DNA of 29,659 nucleotides from DTSX01 sp964633465. GTDB taxonomy: Bacteria > Pseudomonadota > Gammaproteobacteria > Steroidobacterales > UBA11654. The stretch covers positions 1 through 29,659 of the forward strand of contig CAZWGB010000015.1 of assembly GCA_964633465.1 (NCBI GenBank), in the 5' to 3' direction. The notes beneath the pieces are model-generated. The model did not search any database, had not been told where the DNA came from, and saw nothing but the letters and a program-made list of their open reading frames with translations. Both the position numbers and the translations under genes were made by a program. Shown piece by piece: positions 9,718 through 17,053 of the stretch (its first letter is position 1; the number at the start of each line of letters is the position of its first letter).

Positions 9718-10020
9718 ATGAAATTCATAACTCTGCTCTTAGTTCTTCTCCTGCTGATAATGCAAGTCAATATTTGGTTAACTAAAGACGGATACTCACG
9801 TATTGTTGAGATTAAAGGGCTAATTCAAGACCAGCAACAAGAGAATGATGAAATGGCTTCTAGAAATTCTCAACTCAAAGAAGAGATTAAAGATCTTAAA
9901 GATGGTTATGCTGCAATTGAAGAAAAAGCCAGAGAGGACATCGGTATGATTAAAGAAGGTGAAGAGTTTTATTTGATAACTGAGCCAAGACCAGATTTGG
10001 AACTAAAGACGGATGATTAA
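9718..10020 (+). CDS. ftsB: Cell division protein FtsB
   Basis: A small bitopic membrane protein that forms the FtsQLB complex and helps activate septal peptidoglycan synthesis. The 100 residues show a short N-terminus, a transmembrane helix (about residues 3-21, rich in Leu, Ile and Val), then a charged coiled-coil region (about 26-70) and a short C-terminal tail with EEFYLI. Its position directly after eno is the standard location in gammaproteobacteria and supports the name for a poorly conserved protein. ispD, usually next, is absent. Confidence 0.9.
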   Translation: MKFITLLLVLLLLIMQVNIWLTKDGYSRIVEIKGLIQDQQQENDEMASRNSQLKEEIKDLKDGYAAIEEKAREDIGMIKEGEEFYLITEPRPDLELKTDD

Positions 10021-10021
10021 C

Positions 10022-10048
10022 TTGTTGACTGATTGCTGTATTTATAAT
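10022..10048 (+). promoter_or_regulatory. Possible promoter for surE
   Basis: The 76-base ftsB-surE gap contains a perfect -10 hexamer TATAAT (10043-10048). Upstream candidates for -35 are TTGTTG (10022-10027, 15-base spacer) or TTGACT (10025-10030, 12-base spacer); neither has ideal spacing. The distance to the surE ATG (48 bases) leaves a short leader. Called on sequence match only. Confidence 0.35.
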
Positions 10049-10096
10049 GCATTTCAGACAGGGATTGAATCCTTTATTGAGTCTTTGTAAATCCTT

Positions 10097-10849
10097 ATGG
10101 AGATATTATTGTGCAATGATGATGGTTATTATTCCAAAGGAATAAAAGCACTTGAGTCAGCATTTTCTGATATAGCAAATTTAACAATCGTCGCACCGGA
10201 GACCAATTGCAGCGGTGCCAGCAGTTCATTGACAATCAAAAACCCGTTAAGAATCAGAAAATTTCAAGATAACGGTTATTACGTCAATGGGACGCCATGC
10301 GATTGTATTCATCTGGCAGCAACTACCATTTGCCATCGTCGTCCTGATTTGATTATTAGCGGGATAAATCTTGGGGCTAATTTAGGTGATGATGTTTTAT
10401 ATTCAGGTACAGTTGGTGCGGCCATGGGAGGGCGTTTTATTGGTGTTCCGTGCCTTGCAATATCAATAGTAGATAGAAAACCAGTCTATTTAGATACCGC
10501 GGTAGAAGTTGCACGAAACCTCGTAGAATTTTTAATAAAAAAACCCAAGGTGCCAGCAAAAACATTAAATATTAATGTTCCAGATATTCCTATTGAGAGT
10601 CTTCAGGGTTATTCAATAACACGATTGGGAAATCGTTCTATCCCTGATCTATTTAAGCCTGATAAGGATCTTTTTGGTGAAAATGTTTATTGGCTTGGAC
10701 CCCCACCACCACCAAAGGATGCCTCAGAAGGCACAGATTTTTATGCCATTGAACAAAATTGCGTTTCCATAACACCATTGATATCAGATTTTACTGACCA
10801 TTCAGTAAACGAAGATTTACAAAAATGGATGGGTGATCAATTGATATGA
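10097..10849 (+). CDS. surE: 5'/3'-nucleotidase SurE
   Basis: Metal-dependent phosphatase that dephosphorylates nucleoside monophosphates and is linked to stationary-phase survival. The N-terminal LLCNDDG supplies the paired metal-binding aspartates; APETNCSGASSS, YVNGTPCDC and the ISGINLGANLGDDVLYSGTVGAA block are diagnostic. The length of 250 is typical. No Shine-Dalgarno is seen before the ATG. In E. coli, surE is followed by pcm and then nlpD-rpoS; here it is followed directly by yqaA through an ATGA stop/start overlap, so pcm is missing. Confidence 0.96.
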   Translation: MEILLCNDDGYYSKGIKALESAFSDIANLTIVAPETNCSGASSSLTIKNPLRIRKFQDNGYYVNGTPCDCIHLAATTICHRRPDLIISGINLGANLGDDVLYSGTVGAAMGGRFIGVPCLAISIVDRKPVYLDTAVEVARNLVEFLIKKPKVPAKTLNINVPDIPIESLQGYSITRLGNRSIPDLFKPDKDLFGENVYWLGPPPPPKDASEGTDFYAIEQNCVSITPLISDFTDHSVNEDLQKWMGDQLI

Positions 10850-11430
10850 AGCGTATTTTTACCAAGATATTTAATTATGCATTGGAGATTGCAGCCAGAC
10901 CCAAAGCAATTTATTTTCTTTTTCTGCACAGTTTTTTTGAGTCTTGGTTCTTTATTCCAATACCGCCGGATGTTGTTTTAGTACCTATGACTTTGTCAAA
11001 GCCCAAGAAGGCTTGGTTCTATGCAGGTATGACGTTACTCGGCTCAGTTCTTGGTAGCTGTATTGGTTTCGCCATTGGTTTTTTTGCTCTCGATTATGCA
11101 TTGGAATTATTTACTACCTTGGGACTGCAATCAACTTATGTCGAAGCTATGGAATGGTTTGCTATTTGGGGGGTTGGTGTGGTTTTTGTTGCTGGTATCT
11201 CAATCGTTCCCTACTGGCTGTTTACCATTACCGCAGGTGCAATGGATTTAAATTTTGTTTTTTTTGTCATGGCAGCATTAGCATCGAGAGGCATAAGATT
11301 TTACCTAGTCGCCTGGGCCGCTTATTATGGTGGTGAGAAAGGGATGCCTACTATTCGAAAAAATATTGATAGGCTGGGTTGGGCGGTTTTAATACTATTT
11401 GTTTTATTTGTCGTTTTTAAATCGATCTGA
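10846..11430 (+). CDS. yqaA: YqaA family (SNARE-associated/DedA-like) inner membrane protein
   Basis: Polytopic membrane protein of the VTT/DedA-related YqaA group; related families are implicated in lipid translocation or membrane homeostasis, but the YqaA role is not firmly known. The 194 residues carry about four hydrophobic stretches (about 20-40, 53-76, 100-125, 130-160) and a C-terminal anchor (about 178-193). Family hallmarks are HSFFESWFFIPIPPDV near the N-terminus and the GISIVPYWLFTITAGAM segment. The start overlaps the surE stop by four bases, so its translation is probably coupled. Linkage of surE and yqaA is common in gammaproteobacteria. Confidence 0.88.
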   Translation: MKRIFTKIFNYALEIAARPKAIYFLFLHSFFESWFFIPIPPDVVLVPMTLSKPKKAWFYAGMTLLGSVLGSCIGFAIGFFALDYALELFTTLGLQSTYVEAMEWFAIWGVGVVFVAGISIVPYWLFTITAGAMDLNFVFFVMAALASRGIRFYLVAWAAYYGGEKGMPTIRKNIDRLGWAVLILFVLFVVFKSI

Positions 11431-11519
11431 TGTCTGTTGGATTGATGAGAATAGTGTTAATTCTTGCCGTTGCCTTGGCGATCTATTTTATAATTTCTCG
11501 TTTTACTGGAAAAAAATAA
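11430..11519 (+). CDS. Possible 29-residue single-helix membrane microprotein
   Basis: An open frame of 29 codons begins at an ATG that shares its A with the yqaA stop (TGATG), a common coupled-translation layout. The product is MSVGLMRIVLILAVALAIYF then IISRFTGKK: a short N-terminus, one hydrophobic helix (about residues 6-22) and a positively charged tail, which would place the C-terminus in the cytoplasm. I recognise no family. It occupies the position where nlpD lies in some relatives but is far too short to be NlpD. It may be real or a chance open frame. Confidence 0.4.
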   Translation: MSVGLMRIVLILAVALAIYFIISRFTGKK

Positions 11520-11527
11520 AAAAAATT

Positions 11528-11884
11528 CTACTCCAACATTAGCATAGCCAATGGTCTGCGATATTCAGACACAAGTAGATTGAACGTTCGGCAGGCACTT
11601 ATCGAATCCATTACTTCAATGCCAACTCCTTTTGTCAGGATTTTGTTGAGAAGGTATCCGTCTGGAAAAACTTGTTTAGCTCCAGTTCCTAACAATATTA
11701 CTTCGGTATTGCCGTCAAAGACTGTTTCAAAATCACTTATATCTAAATCTGCAACATCAGGATGCTTCCATGGATAAATAATCTTATCAATACCTATAAT
11801 TATGCTCTTTTCATACCATTTGCCTTGGTATTGAATTTTTCCACTGCCGACTGATTCAATGAGTGAATTATTTGTCTCTTTCAT
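11528..11884 (-). CDS. Mth938-like (DUF498) domain protein
   Basis: Small protein of the Mth938/NDUFAF3 family; the mitochondrial member helps assemble respiratory complex I, while the bacterial role is not established. The 118 residues show the family pattern: a YEKSIII-type strand, the VILLGTGAKQVFP core near the middle, then GIGVEVMDS-like (here GVGIEVMDS) and the ACRTFNLLVSEYR helix. It lies on the minus strand, converging with the yqaA end and diverging from the nuclease gene at 11955. No Shine-Dalgarno is visible before its ATG. Confidence 0.85.
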   Translation of the reverse strand: MKETNNSLIESVGSGKIQYQGKWYEKSIIIGIDKIIYPWKHPDVADLDISDFETVFDGNTEVILLGTGAKQVFPDGYLLNKILTKGVGIEVMDSISACRTFNLLVSEYRRPLAMLMLE

Positions 11885-11917
11885 TTAAAAAATAATTTAT
11901 GATTACGCATTCTCCCT

Positions 11918-11930
11918 ATTGATTATAATT
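11918..11930 (+). promoter_or_regulatory. Shared 13-base promoter core, possibly bidirectional
   Basis: ATTGATTATAATT contains a perfect -10 TATAAT (11924-11929) on the plus strand, 25 bases before the nuclease ATG. The inner ATTATAAT (11922-11929) is its own reverse complement, so it offers a -10 to the divergent Mth938 gene as well. The same 13 bases recur at 25043-25055, also between divergent genes. No clear -35 is seen. Confidence 0.4.
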
Positions 11931-11954
11931 CATGATTAAACGAATCAAAAAATA

Positions 11955-12626
11955 ATGAAATTTAAACACGAATTAGTTGAGCTGTATCAGCTTAAAGCTG
12001 CCACAGCTAATGGCAAAAGGTTTTATGAAACACCTGAGGGTGATCGCTATCCCTCAGTAACGACCATCACTGGACTTCTATCCAGAGAAGCCATTCAAGC
12101 TTGGCGCCTTAGGGTAGGTGAGGAAGCGGCCAATAAAATAACCAAGGCGGCTACCACCAGAGGTACTAAAGTTCATAAATTAGCTGAAATGTATCTCCGC
12201 AATGAATTGGTTTTACAAACCAGCCTCTTCGATGAACAAGAGCCACTCATAGGTGATATGTTCAATCAATTGGTAGAAGAATTAGACAAAAACGTTGGCA
12301 CAGTAAGAGCAATTGAAGCTAGTTTATACAGCAATGCACTCAGAGTAGGCGGCACTGTCGATTTGATTGCTGAATGGGATGGTATTTTGTCTGTCATCGA
12401 TTTTAAAACCAGTTCTAAACCCAAGAAGGTAGATTGGATTGATGCATATTTTATGCAATGCTCAGCATATGCTGTGATGTGGGAGGAAAGAACAGGTGTG
12501 CCTATTTCCCAAGTCGTTATTGCTATTGCTGTTGACAATCATGCCGCACAAGTATTTTTTGGAAAGCCAGATGATTATATTGAGCAGTTCAAAGACTTGA
12601 GGGGAAAGTTTGACATAATAGGTTAA
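11955..12626 (+). CDS. PD-(D/E)XK superfamily exonuclease, phage/MGME1-like
   Basis: Predicted DNA nuclease of the RecB-like branch of the PD-(D/E)XK superfamily. Catalytic features in order: RGTKVH (69-74), a pattern found at the start of RecB-type nuclease domains; Glu121 in AIEASLYS; GGTVDL with Asp136; IDFKTS with Asp149 and Lys151; and the following QCSAYA helix with Gln168. At 223 residues it is a bare nuclease with no helicase or clasp domain. Similar short proteins are, to my knowledge, typical of cyanophage- and pelagiphage-like phages and of the mitochondrial exonuclease MGME1. No phage neighbours are present. Its DNA polarity and role are unknown; repair or a captured phage gene are both possible. 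Confidence 0.75.
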   Translation: MKFKHELVELYQLKAATANGKRFYETPEGDRYPSVTTITGLLSREAIQAWRLRVGEEAANKITKAATTRGTKVHKLAEMYLRNELVLQTSLFDEQEPLIGDMFNQLVEELDKNVGTVRAIEASLYSNALRVGGTVDLIAEWDGILSVIDFKTSSKPKKVDWIDAYFMQCSAYAVMWEERTGVPISQVVIAIAVDNHAAQVFFGKPDDYIEQFKDLRGKFDIIG

Positions 12627-12645
12627 TAAGACAGAGGATTACGGG

Positions 12646-13741
12646 GTGGATGACACACAGATTAAATTAACGATTGACGAATTGAAGGAACGCTTCATCG
12701 CCCTTAGGGGGTACCTTTGACTTTGATAAGAAGTCAGAGCGCCTAAATGAGATACTCGAGACCCTTAATGACCCAGATATATGGGAGAACAGAGAACTAA
12801 CACTCAGCCTCAATCAAGAGAGGTCACGACTCGAAAAAACTCTTTCTACACTCGAAACATTCGAAAGCGACCTGGATGATGCCTCTGTACTTCTGGAACT
12901 TGCGATCAGCGAAGATGATCAAGTAACACTGAAAGATCTGGCGAACGATGTAAAAGGATTTGGTGACGAGATCAGTCAATTGGAAATCCAACGAATGTTC
13001 AGACATGAAATGGATACTTCAAATTCTTTCCTTGATATTCAAGCCGGTTCCGGTGGAACTGAGGCCCAAGATTGGGCAAATATGTTGCTCAGAATGTATT
13101 TGAAATGGTGTGAATCAAATAATTTTTCAGCTGAACTAATAGAAATTTCTCCTGGAGAAGTTGCTGGAATAAAAAGTGCAACCATCCATGTTTCAGGAGA
13201 ATATGCTTACGGTTGGCTGAGAACCGAAACCGGTGTTCATAGACTGGTCAGAAAATCACCATTCGATTCAGGCAATCGAAGGCATACTTCATTCGCCGCA
13301 GTATTTGTCTCACCTGAAATTGAAGATGATTTTGACATAGAGGTTGATCCATCTGATCTTCGTATTGATGTTTATCGTGCTAGTGGTGCTGGTGGTCAAC
13401 ACGTGAATACCACAGAATCTGCAGTTCGCATCACCCATTTGCCAACGGGAACAGTTGTTCAGTGTCAGAACGACCGGTCCCAACATAAGAATAAGGCCAC
13501 AGCGATGAAACAAATCAGAGCAAGGTTGTTTGAATTGGAAAAACAAAAGAGACTAGACCAAGCTCAGGCCTTGGAGGAGACCAAAGCAGACATAGGTTGG
13601 GGAAGTCAAATACGGTCTTACGTTCTTGATCAATCTCGGGTTAAAGATTTAAGAACCCAAATTGAATCCAGCAATCCAGAAGCTATACTGAACGGAGATA
13701 TCAATAAATTTCTTGAAGCCAGCCTAAAAGAAGGCTTGTAG
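12646..13741 (+). CDS. prfB: Peptide chain release factor 2, made by +1 programmed frameshift
   Basis: RF2 reads UGA and UAA stops and triggers peptide release. The first reading frame starts at GTG 12646 (preceded by AGAGGA; an in-frame stop at 12619 excludes earlier starts) and gives 24 codons ending in RGYL before an in-frame TGA at 12718-12720. An internal Shine-Dalgarno-like AGGGGG (12706-12711) followed by TAC CTT TGA C is the classical frameshift site. Skipping T12718 continues with DFDKKSERLNEI to the stop, for 364 residues in all, close to E. coli RF2. SPF (204-206) is the stop-codon recognition tripeptide and GGQ (249-251) the catalytic motif; Ala precedes SGAGGQ where E. coli K-12 has Thr246. 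RF2 level thus controls its own synthesis. Confidence 0.97.
12706..12721 (+). promoter_or_regulatory. prfB +1 frameshift site with stimulatory internal Shine-Dalgarno
   Basis: AGG GGG TAC CTT TGA C: the purine-rich AGGGGG pairs with 16S rRNA three bases before the CTT slip codon, and the slow stop context UGA-C lets the ribosome move to frame +1. This matches the known E. coli element almost base for base (TAC in place of TAT). Confidence 0.96.
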
Positions 13742-13760
13742 AGAATATTTTGGATTCACC

Positions 13761-15251
13761 ATGAGCATCAGTACCGACGAACAGAACAAGCTAATTCTCG
13801 AGAGGAGAAAAAAACTGGAATCCTTGAGAGAAGGGGGTTTTAATTTTCCAAGAGGATTGGAAATTGATGCTTATGCTGACGATTTACAGGAGGGATTTTC
13901 TTCCCTTTCTGGAGAAGAGTTACAATCAAGAAATAAAGAAGTCAGGATTGCCGGTCGGATGATGGCCAAAAGGGTGATGGGAAAATCGAGCTTCTCAAAA
14001 ATAAAGGATGGTTCAGGCGAGATCCAGTTATTCTTAAGTTCATCTGACTTATCCCAAGAGATCTACGATCAATTTAAGACCCTGGATGTCGGAGACATTA
14101 TCTGGGCCAAAGGGCAATTATTTAAGACAAAAACCGACGAGTTGACCATCAACGTTGCAGAACTTGAGCTATTAACCAAGTCCCTCAGACCCCTGCCAGA
14201 GAAATATCATGGATTGACTGACACAGAAATAAGATATCGTCAAAGATACCTCGATTTAATAATGTCCAAAGACAGTCAAAATGTATTCAGGACCAGATCA
14301 AAAATTGTTTCCAAAATGAGAAGTTATTTAAGCGATCAAGATATCCTCGAAGTGGAAACACCCATGATGCATCCGATACCAGGTGGAGCAGTGGCGAGAC
14401 CTTTTGTCACACATCACAATGCATTGGATAGGGATTTGTACTTAAGAATTGCACCGGAATTATATTTGAAACGACTCGTTGTTGGGGGTTTTGACCGGAT
14501 TTTTGAAATCAATCGATGTTTCAGGAATGAAGGTGTTTCAACCCAACACAACCCTGAGTTTACAATGCTTGAACTCTACATGGCATATTGTACCGCCGAG
14601 GATATTATGAACCTGACTGAAGACATGATCTTCCAAATTGCGTTGGAGATTAAAGGAAGCAATATCGTTGATTACCAAGGCAAGGAATACGATGTGTCAA
14701 AACCCTTCCAAAGGATGACGTTGGAGGATTCAGTTTTGGCTCACAATCCGAATCTAGATGTGAAATTGCTGAGAGACAAGGATTATTTGACCAAAGCCTG
14801 TGCCGATCTTGGTATTGAGGTTCGCAAGAACTATGGTTCGGGTAAATTGTTGTTGGAAATCTTTGAAAAAACAGTTGAGCATAATCTTGCACAGCCAACT
14901 TTCATTACCGACTATCCAAAGGAGGTCTCGCCATTGTCACGGGCCAATGATGAAGACCCATGGCTTGTAGACCGATTTGAACTCTTTGCCGCTGGACGGG
15001 AATTAGCCAATGGTTTCCAGGAATTAAATGATCCAGATGAGCAAGCAGAGCGATTCAATTTGCAGGTACAACAGAGGGAAGAGGGAGATGATGAAGCTAT
15101 GGTTTATGATGAGGATTACATTCAGGCACTCGAGTTCGGGTTACCACCCACAGGAGGACTTGGCGTTGGCATTGACAGATTGGTGATGTTTTTGACAGAT
15201 AGTCCTTCAATTAGGGATGTGTTACTTTTTCCTAATATGAAATCAAAGTAG
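13761..15251 (+). CDS. lysS: Lysyl-tRNA synthetase, class II
   Basis: Charges tRNA-Lys with lysine. The N-terminal anticodon-binding OB fold (about residues 60-170; GRMMAKRVMGK, FSKIKDGSGEIQLFL) is followed by the class II core: motif 1 region with MHPIPGGAVARPF, motif 2 FRNEGVSTQHNPEFT, and motif 3 GLGVGIDRLVM near the C-terminus. The length of 496 is typical. The gene begins 19 bases after prfB, the same order as in E. coli, and is probably cotranscribed with it. It ends converging on ygfZ. Confidence 0.98.
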   Translation: MSISTDEQNKLILERRKKLESLREGGFNFPRGLEIDAYADDLQEGFSSLSGEELQSRNKEVRIAGRMMAKRVMGKSSFSKIKDGSGEIQLFLSSSDLSQEIYDQFKTLDVGDIIWAKGQLFKTKTDELTINVAELELLTKSLRPLPEKYHGLTDTEIRYRQRYLDLIMSKDSQNVFRTRSKIVSKMRSYLSDQDILEVETPMMHPIPGGAVARPFVTHHNALDRDLYLRIAPELYLKRLVVGGFDRIFEINRCFRNEGVSTQHNPEFTMLELYMAYCTAEDIMNLTEDMIFQIALEIKGSNIVDYQGKEYDVSKPFQRMTLEDSVLAHNPNLDVKLLRDKDYLTKACADLGIEVRKNYGSGKLLLEIFEKTVEHNLAQPTFITDYPKEVSPLSRANDEDPWLVDRFELFAAGRELANGFQELNDPDEQAERFNLQVQQREEGDDEAMVYDEDYIQALEFGLPPTGGLGVGIDRLVMFLTDSPSIRDVLLFPNMKSK

Positions 15252-15300
15252 CCATCAGAAGCAAAGTAATAGGAGATCAAGTTAACAGGCCAGGCTACTT
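15246..15300. repeat. 8-base inverted repeat spanning the lysS/ygfZ convergent ends
   Basis: AAGTAGCC (15246-15253) and GGCTACTT (15293-15300) are perfect inverse copies because both genes end in AAG TAG CC. The loop is about 39 bases and there is no T run, so use as a bidirectional terminator is possible but weakly supported. Confidence 0.25.
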
Positions 15301-16161
15301 AATTTTTATTTTCATGCCCTCTACTGATAAATCCTCTGTTGAAGCATCGTTGCCTATTACGGCTAGAGAATCCATTTGATCATTGTTTTTCAATGATTGG
15401 ACAATCGTCCCTACACCAGAATCTTTATGAAAAATGGTTGCACCAGGATTCAGCTCTTTGTCAGGGACCTCAGTTGTGATATGAAACATTCTTTTTTTGA
15501 TATTGCCACGATGTTGAACTCTGGCAACTATTTCTTGACCGGTGTAACAACCTTTACTAAAACTAATCCCATTGATTAGATCAAGATTGACTATTTGAGG
15601 AATAAACTTCTCAATATTTTCCTTATAGATCGTCGGGATACCAGCATTGATATCAGCCATTTTCCAATCCTCAGTTTTAAGGGTCGAAATTGAAATGCTG
15701 TCTAAAAAATTTTCTGATTTACATATCACAAAAGCTCTTTCGTCATCAGCCTCAATAGTTTTAAGGCATGATTCATCCGATTCAAAACTGATGTCTTTGG
15801 TTTCCACATTAAGAGCACTGCATAATTCTTTGGCATGTTCTTGATTGAGCCCAAATATAGAATCGTCCGATTGAGTTATCTCTACTTTGGATCTCAAAAT
15901 AAAACGGCTCAGCCAGGCAATTAGCTTGTCTCTCACCTCATTGTTGAGGATTAATATAAAAGATTCTCCCCATTTAAAAACAAAGGCTGTGGAGACAATC
16001 CTTCCCTGAGGGTTGAGGATTGAAGTTACTGATGCTTTGGAATCTTTGATTGAATAAATATCCTGGGTCATCTGACCTTGCAGGAATTCTGCCGAGTCGT
16101 CTCCCTTGATCTCAACTATGCTTAAATGCTCAAGTTTTTCAGTTTTTTTAATCGTTCCCAT
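15295..16161 (-). CDS. ygfZ: YgfZ/GcvT-fold folate-binding protein (Fe-S enzyme maintenance)
   Basis: Tetrahydrofolate-dependent factor, homologous to mitochondrial IBA57, that supports the activity of some iron-sulfur enzymes, including the MiaB-type tRNA methylthiolase. The signature KGCYTGQE is intact at residues 203-210 with the reactive Cys205, followed by IVARVQHRG. The N-terminal GDDSAEFLQGQMTQDI segment is the GcvT-like fold start. The 288 residues are somewhat short compared with E. coli (about 326). It is divergent from sdhCDAB, whose SdhB carries three Fe-S clusters. In E. coli ygfZ neighbours sdhE, so the linkage to succinate dehydrogenase maturation is conserved in another form. 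Confidence 0.93.
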   Translation of the reverse strand: MGTIKKTEKLEHLSIVEIKGDDSAEFLQGQMTQDIYSIKDSKASVTSILNPQGRIVSTAFVFKWGESFILILNNEVRDKLIAWLSRFILRSKVEITQSDDSIFGLNQEHAKELCSALNVETKDISFESDESCLKTIEADDERAFVICKSENFLDSISISTLKTEDWKMADINAGIPTIYKENIEKFIPQIVNLDLINGISFSKGCYTGQEIVARVQHRGNIKKRMFHITTEVPDKELNPGATIFHKDSGVGTIVQSLKNNDQMDSLAVIGNDASTEDLSVEGMKIKIK

Positions 16162-16211
16162 TGCAATTGTCTACATCGATGAAAATATATGTGTGAAAAA
16201 ATATAATTAAG

Positions 16212-16236
16212 TATAATTCATGTATATGCACATACA
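16212..16236 (+). promoter_or_regulatory. sdhC promoter -10 and overlapping palindromic operator candidate
   Basis: A perfect -10 TATAAT (16212-16217) is followed at 16221-16236 by TGTATATGCACATACA, a 16-base palindrome matching its reverse complement at 14 of 16 positions. Transcription would start about 16224, inside the palindrome and only about 18 bases before the sdhC ATG, so a bound regulator would block initiation. A weak -35 (TGTGTG, 16190-16195) is the best available. No Shine-Dalgarno is present before the ATG. The regulator is not identifiable here. Confidence 0.45.
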
Positions 16237-16241
16237 AAAAT

Positions 16242-16631
16242 ATGAATGCTAAAAAACAACCCTTGTCCCCGCATTTAACTGTTTATCGATGGCAGATAAC
16301 CAACACCTTGTCGATCCTTCACAGGCTCTCAGGTTTGGTTCTTTTTTTAGCTGCATTTGATTTTGCAATATGGTTGGGAGCCATAGCATTGGGAGGCGAA
16401 ACATATGCAGGTGTTAGCCGCTTTTTTTCCACCAACATTTTGATCATTATCTGGGTTCTGGTCAGTTTATCTTTCTTTTATCATTTGCTGAATGGGATAC
16501 GACATTTGCTGTGGGATATTGGCAAGGGTTTTGAGGCATCCCAAGTCAAGTTGACTGGTTTGTTGGTAGTTTTCTTGTCACTAATAATTACCGCTCTATT
16601 TTGGTATTGCTTGCTAACAAAATTTGGATAA
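16242..16631 (+). CDS. sdhC: Succinate dehydrogenase cytochrome b556 subunit
   Basis: Membrane anchor of respiratory complex II, contributing to heme b and ubiquinone binding. The 129 residues have three transmembrane helices (about 25-50, 67-87, 103-124). The N-terminal QPLSPHLTVYRWQI and SILHRLSG are the form seen in alphaproteobacteria and mitochondria rather than the RPVNLDL form of E. coli. FYHLLNGIRHLLWD contains the expected heme-ligand histidine at its start and the conserved GIRH. It heads a run of tightly spaced genes; sdhD starts four bases after the stop. Confidence 0.95.
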   Translation: MNAKKQPLSPHLTVYRWQITNTLSILHRLSGLVLFLAAFDFAIWLGAIALGGETYAGVSRFFSTNILIIIWVLVSLSFFYHLLNGIRHLLWDIGKGFEASQVKLTGLLVVFLSLIITALFWYCLLTKFG

Positions 16632-16635
16632 AGTC

Positions 16636-17034
16636 ATGAAGATCATTTCCATGTTTCTGAAGTTACTGAGTCTTGCTCGATTCGAGCATGCCAGGGAACA
16701 TTGGGTTAGTCAAAGAACTACATCTGTGGCAGTCGTTCTTCTCGGACTGTGGTTTGTCTACCAATTGCTTTTTGTTATACCCAGTTTCAGCCATGCAGAG
16801 GTTTTTGTTTGGGCTTCGGATCCTCTTAACGCCATAATTTTGCTGTTGTTCTCACTGTACGCGATTTATCACGCAGAACTTGGGGTACAAAGCGTGATCG
16901 AAGATTACATTGCAACCGAGCAGTTGAGTACCTACACACTTTATTTCTTGAGGTTTCTAAGATTAATGGTGGTGGTCATTTCTTTTGCTTCCATCGGTTG
17001 GATGATTAATAGCGGCGGGGTTGTGCCGGTTTAG
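16636..17034 (+). CDS. sdhD: Succinate dehydrogenase membrane anchor subunit
   Basis: Second membrane subunit of complex II. The ATG at 16636 is chosen (132 residues); an upstream TTG at 16624 would overlap sdhC and add only four residues. EHWVSQRTTSVAV near the N-terminus and the YHAELGVQSVIEDY segment (heme-ligand His and quinone-site Asp-Tyr) match the alphaproteobacterial SdhD type. Three hydrophobic helices are visible (about 30-50, 63-83, 105-125). sdhA starts 20 bases downstream. Confidence 0.93.
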   Translation: MKIISMFLKLLSLARFEHAREHWVSQRTTSVAVVLLGLWFVYQLLFVIPSFSHAEVFVWASDPLNAIILLLFSLYAIYHAELGVQSVIEDYIATEQLSTYTLYFLRFLRLMVVVISFASIGWMINSGGVVPV

Positions 17035-17053
17035 CCCCGGCTTGGATGCTCTT

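Noticed and set aside
11051..11336. Plus-strand frames of 60-66 residues inside yqaA
   Set aside because: Out-of-frame shadows of a membrane protein gene; Trp- and Cys-rich composition is a by-product of the real frame.
12980..13741. Short prfB starting at the internal Met (253 residues)
   Set aside because: The upstream sequence encodes the RF2 N-terminal domain in the same frame after a clear programmed frameshift.
17026..17042. GCCGG/CCGGC hairpin over the sdhD stop
   Set aside because: Five pairs only and partly coding; could affect sdhA translation but the evidence is too thin.
17021..17053. Longer sdhA start overlapping sdhD (MCRFSPGLDAL extension)
   Set aside because: Family N-termini match the Met at 17054, and the extension resembles read-through of the sdhD end.
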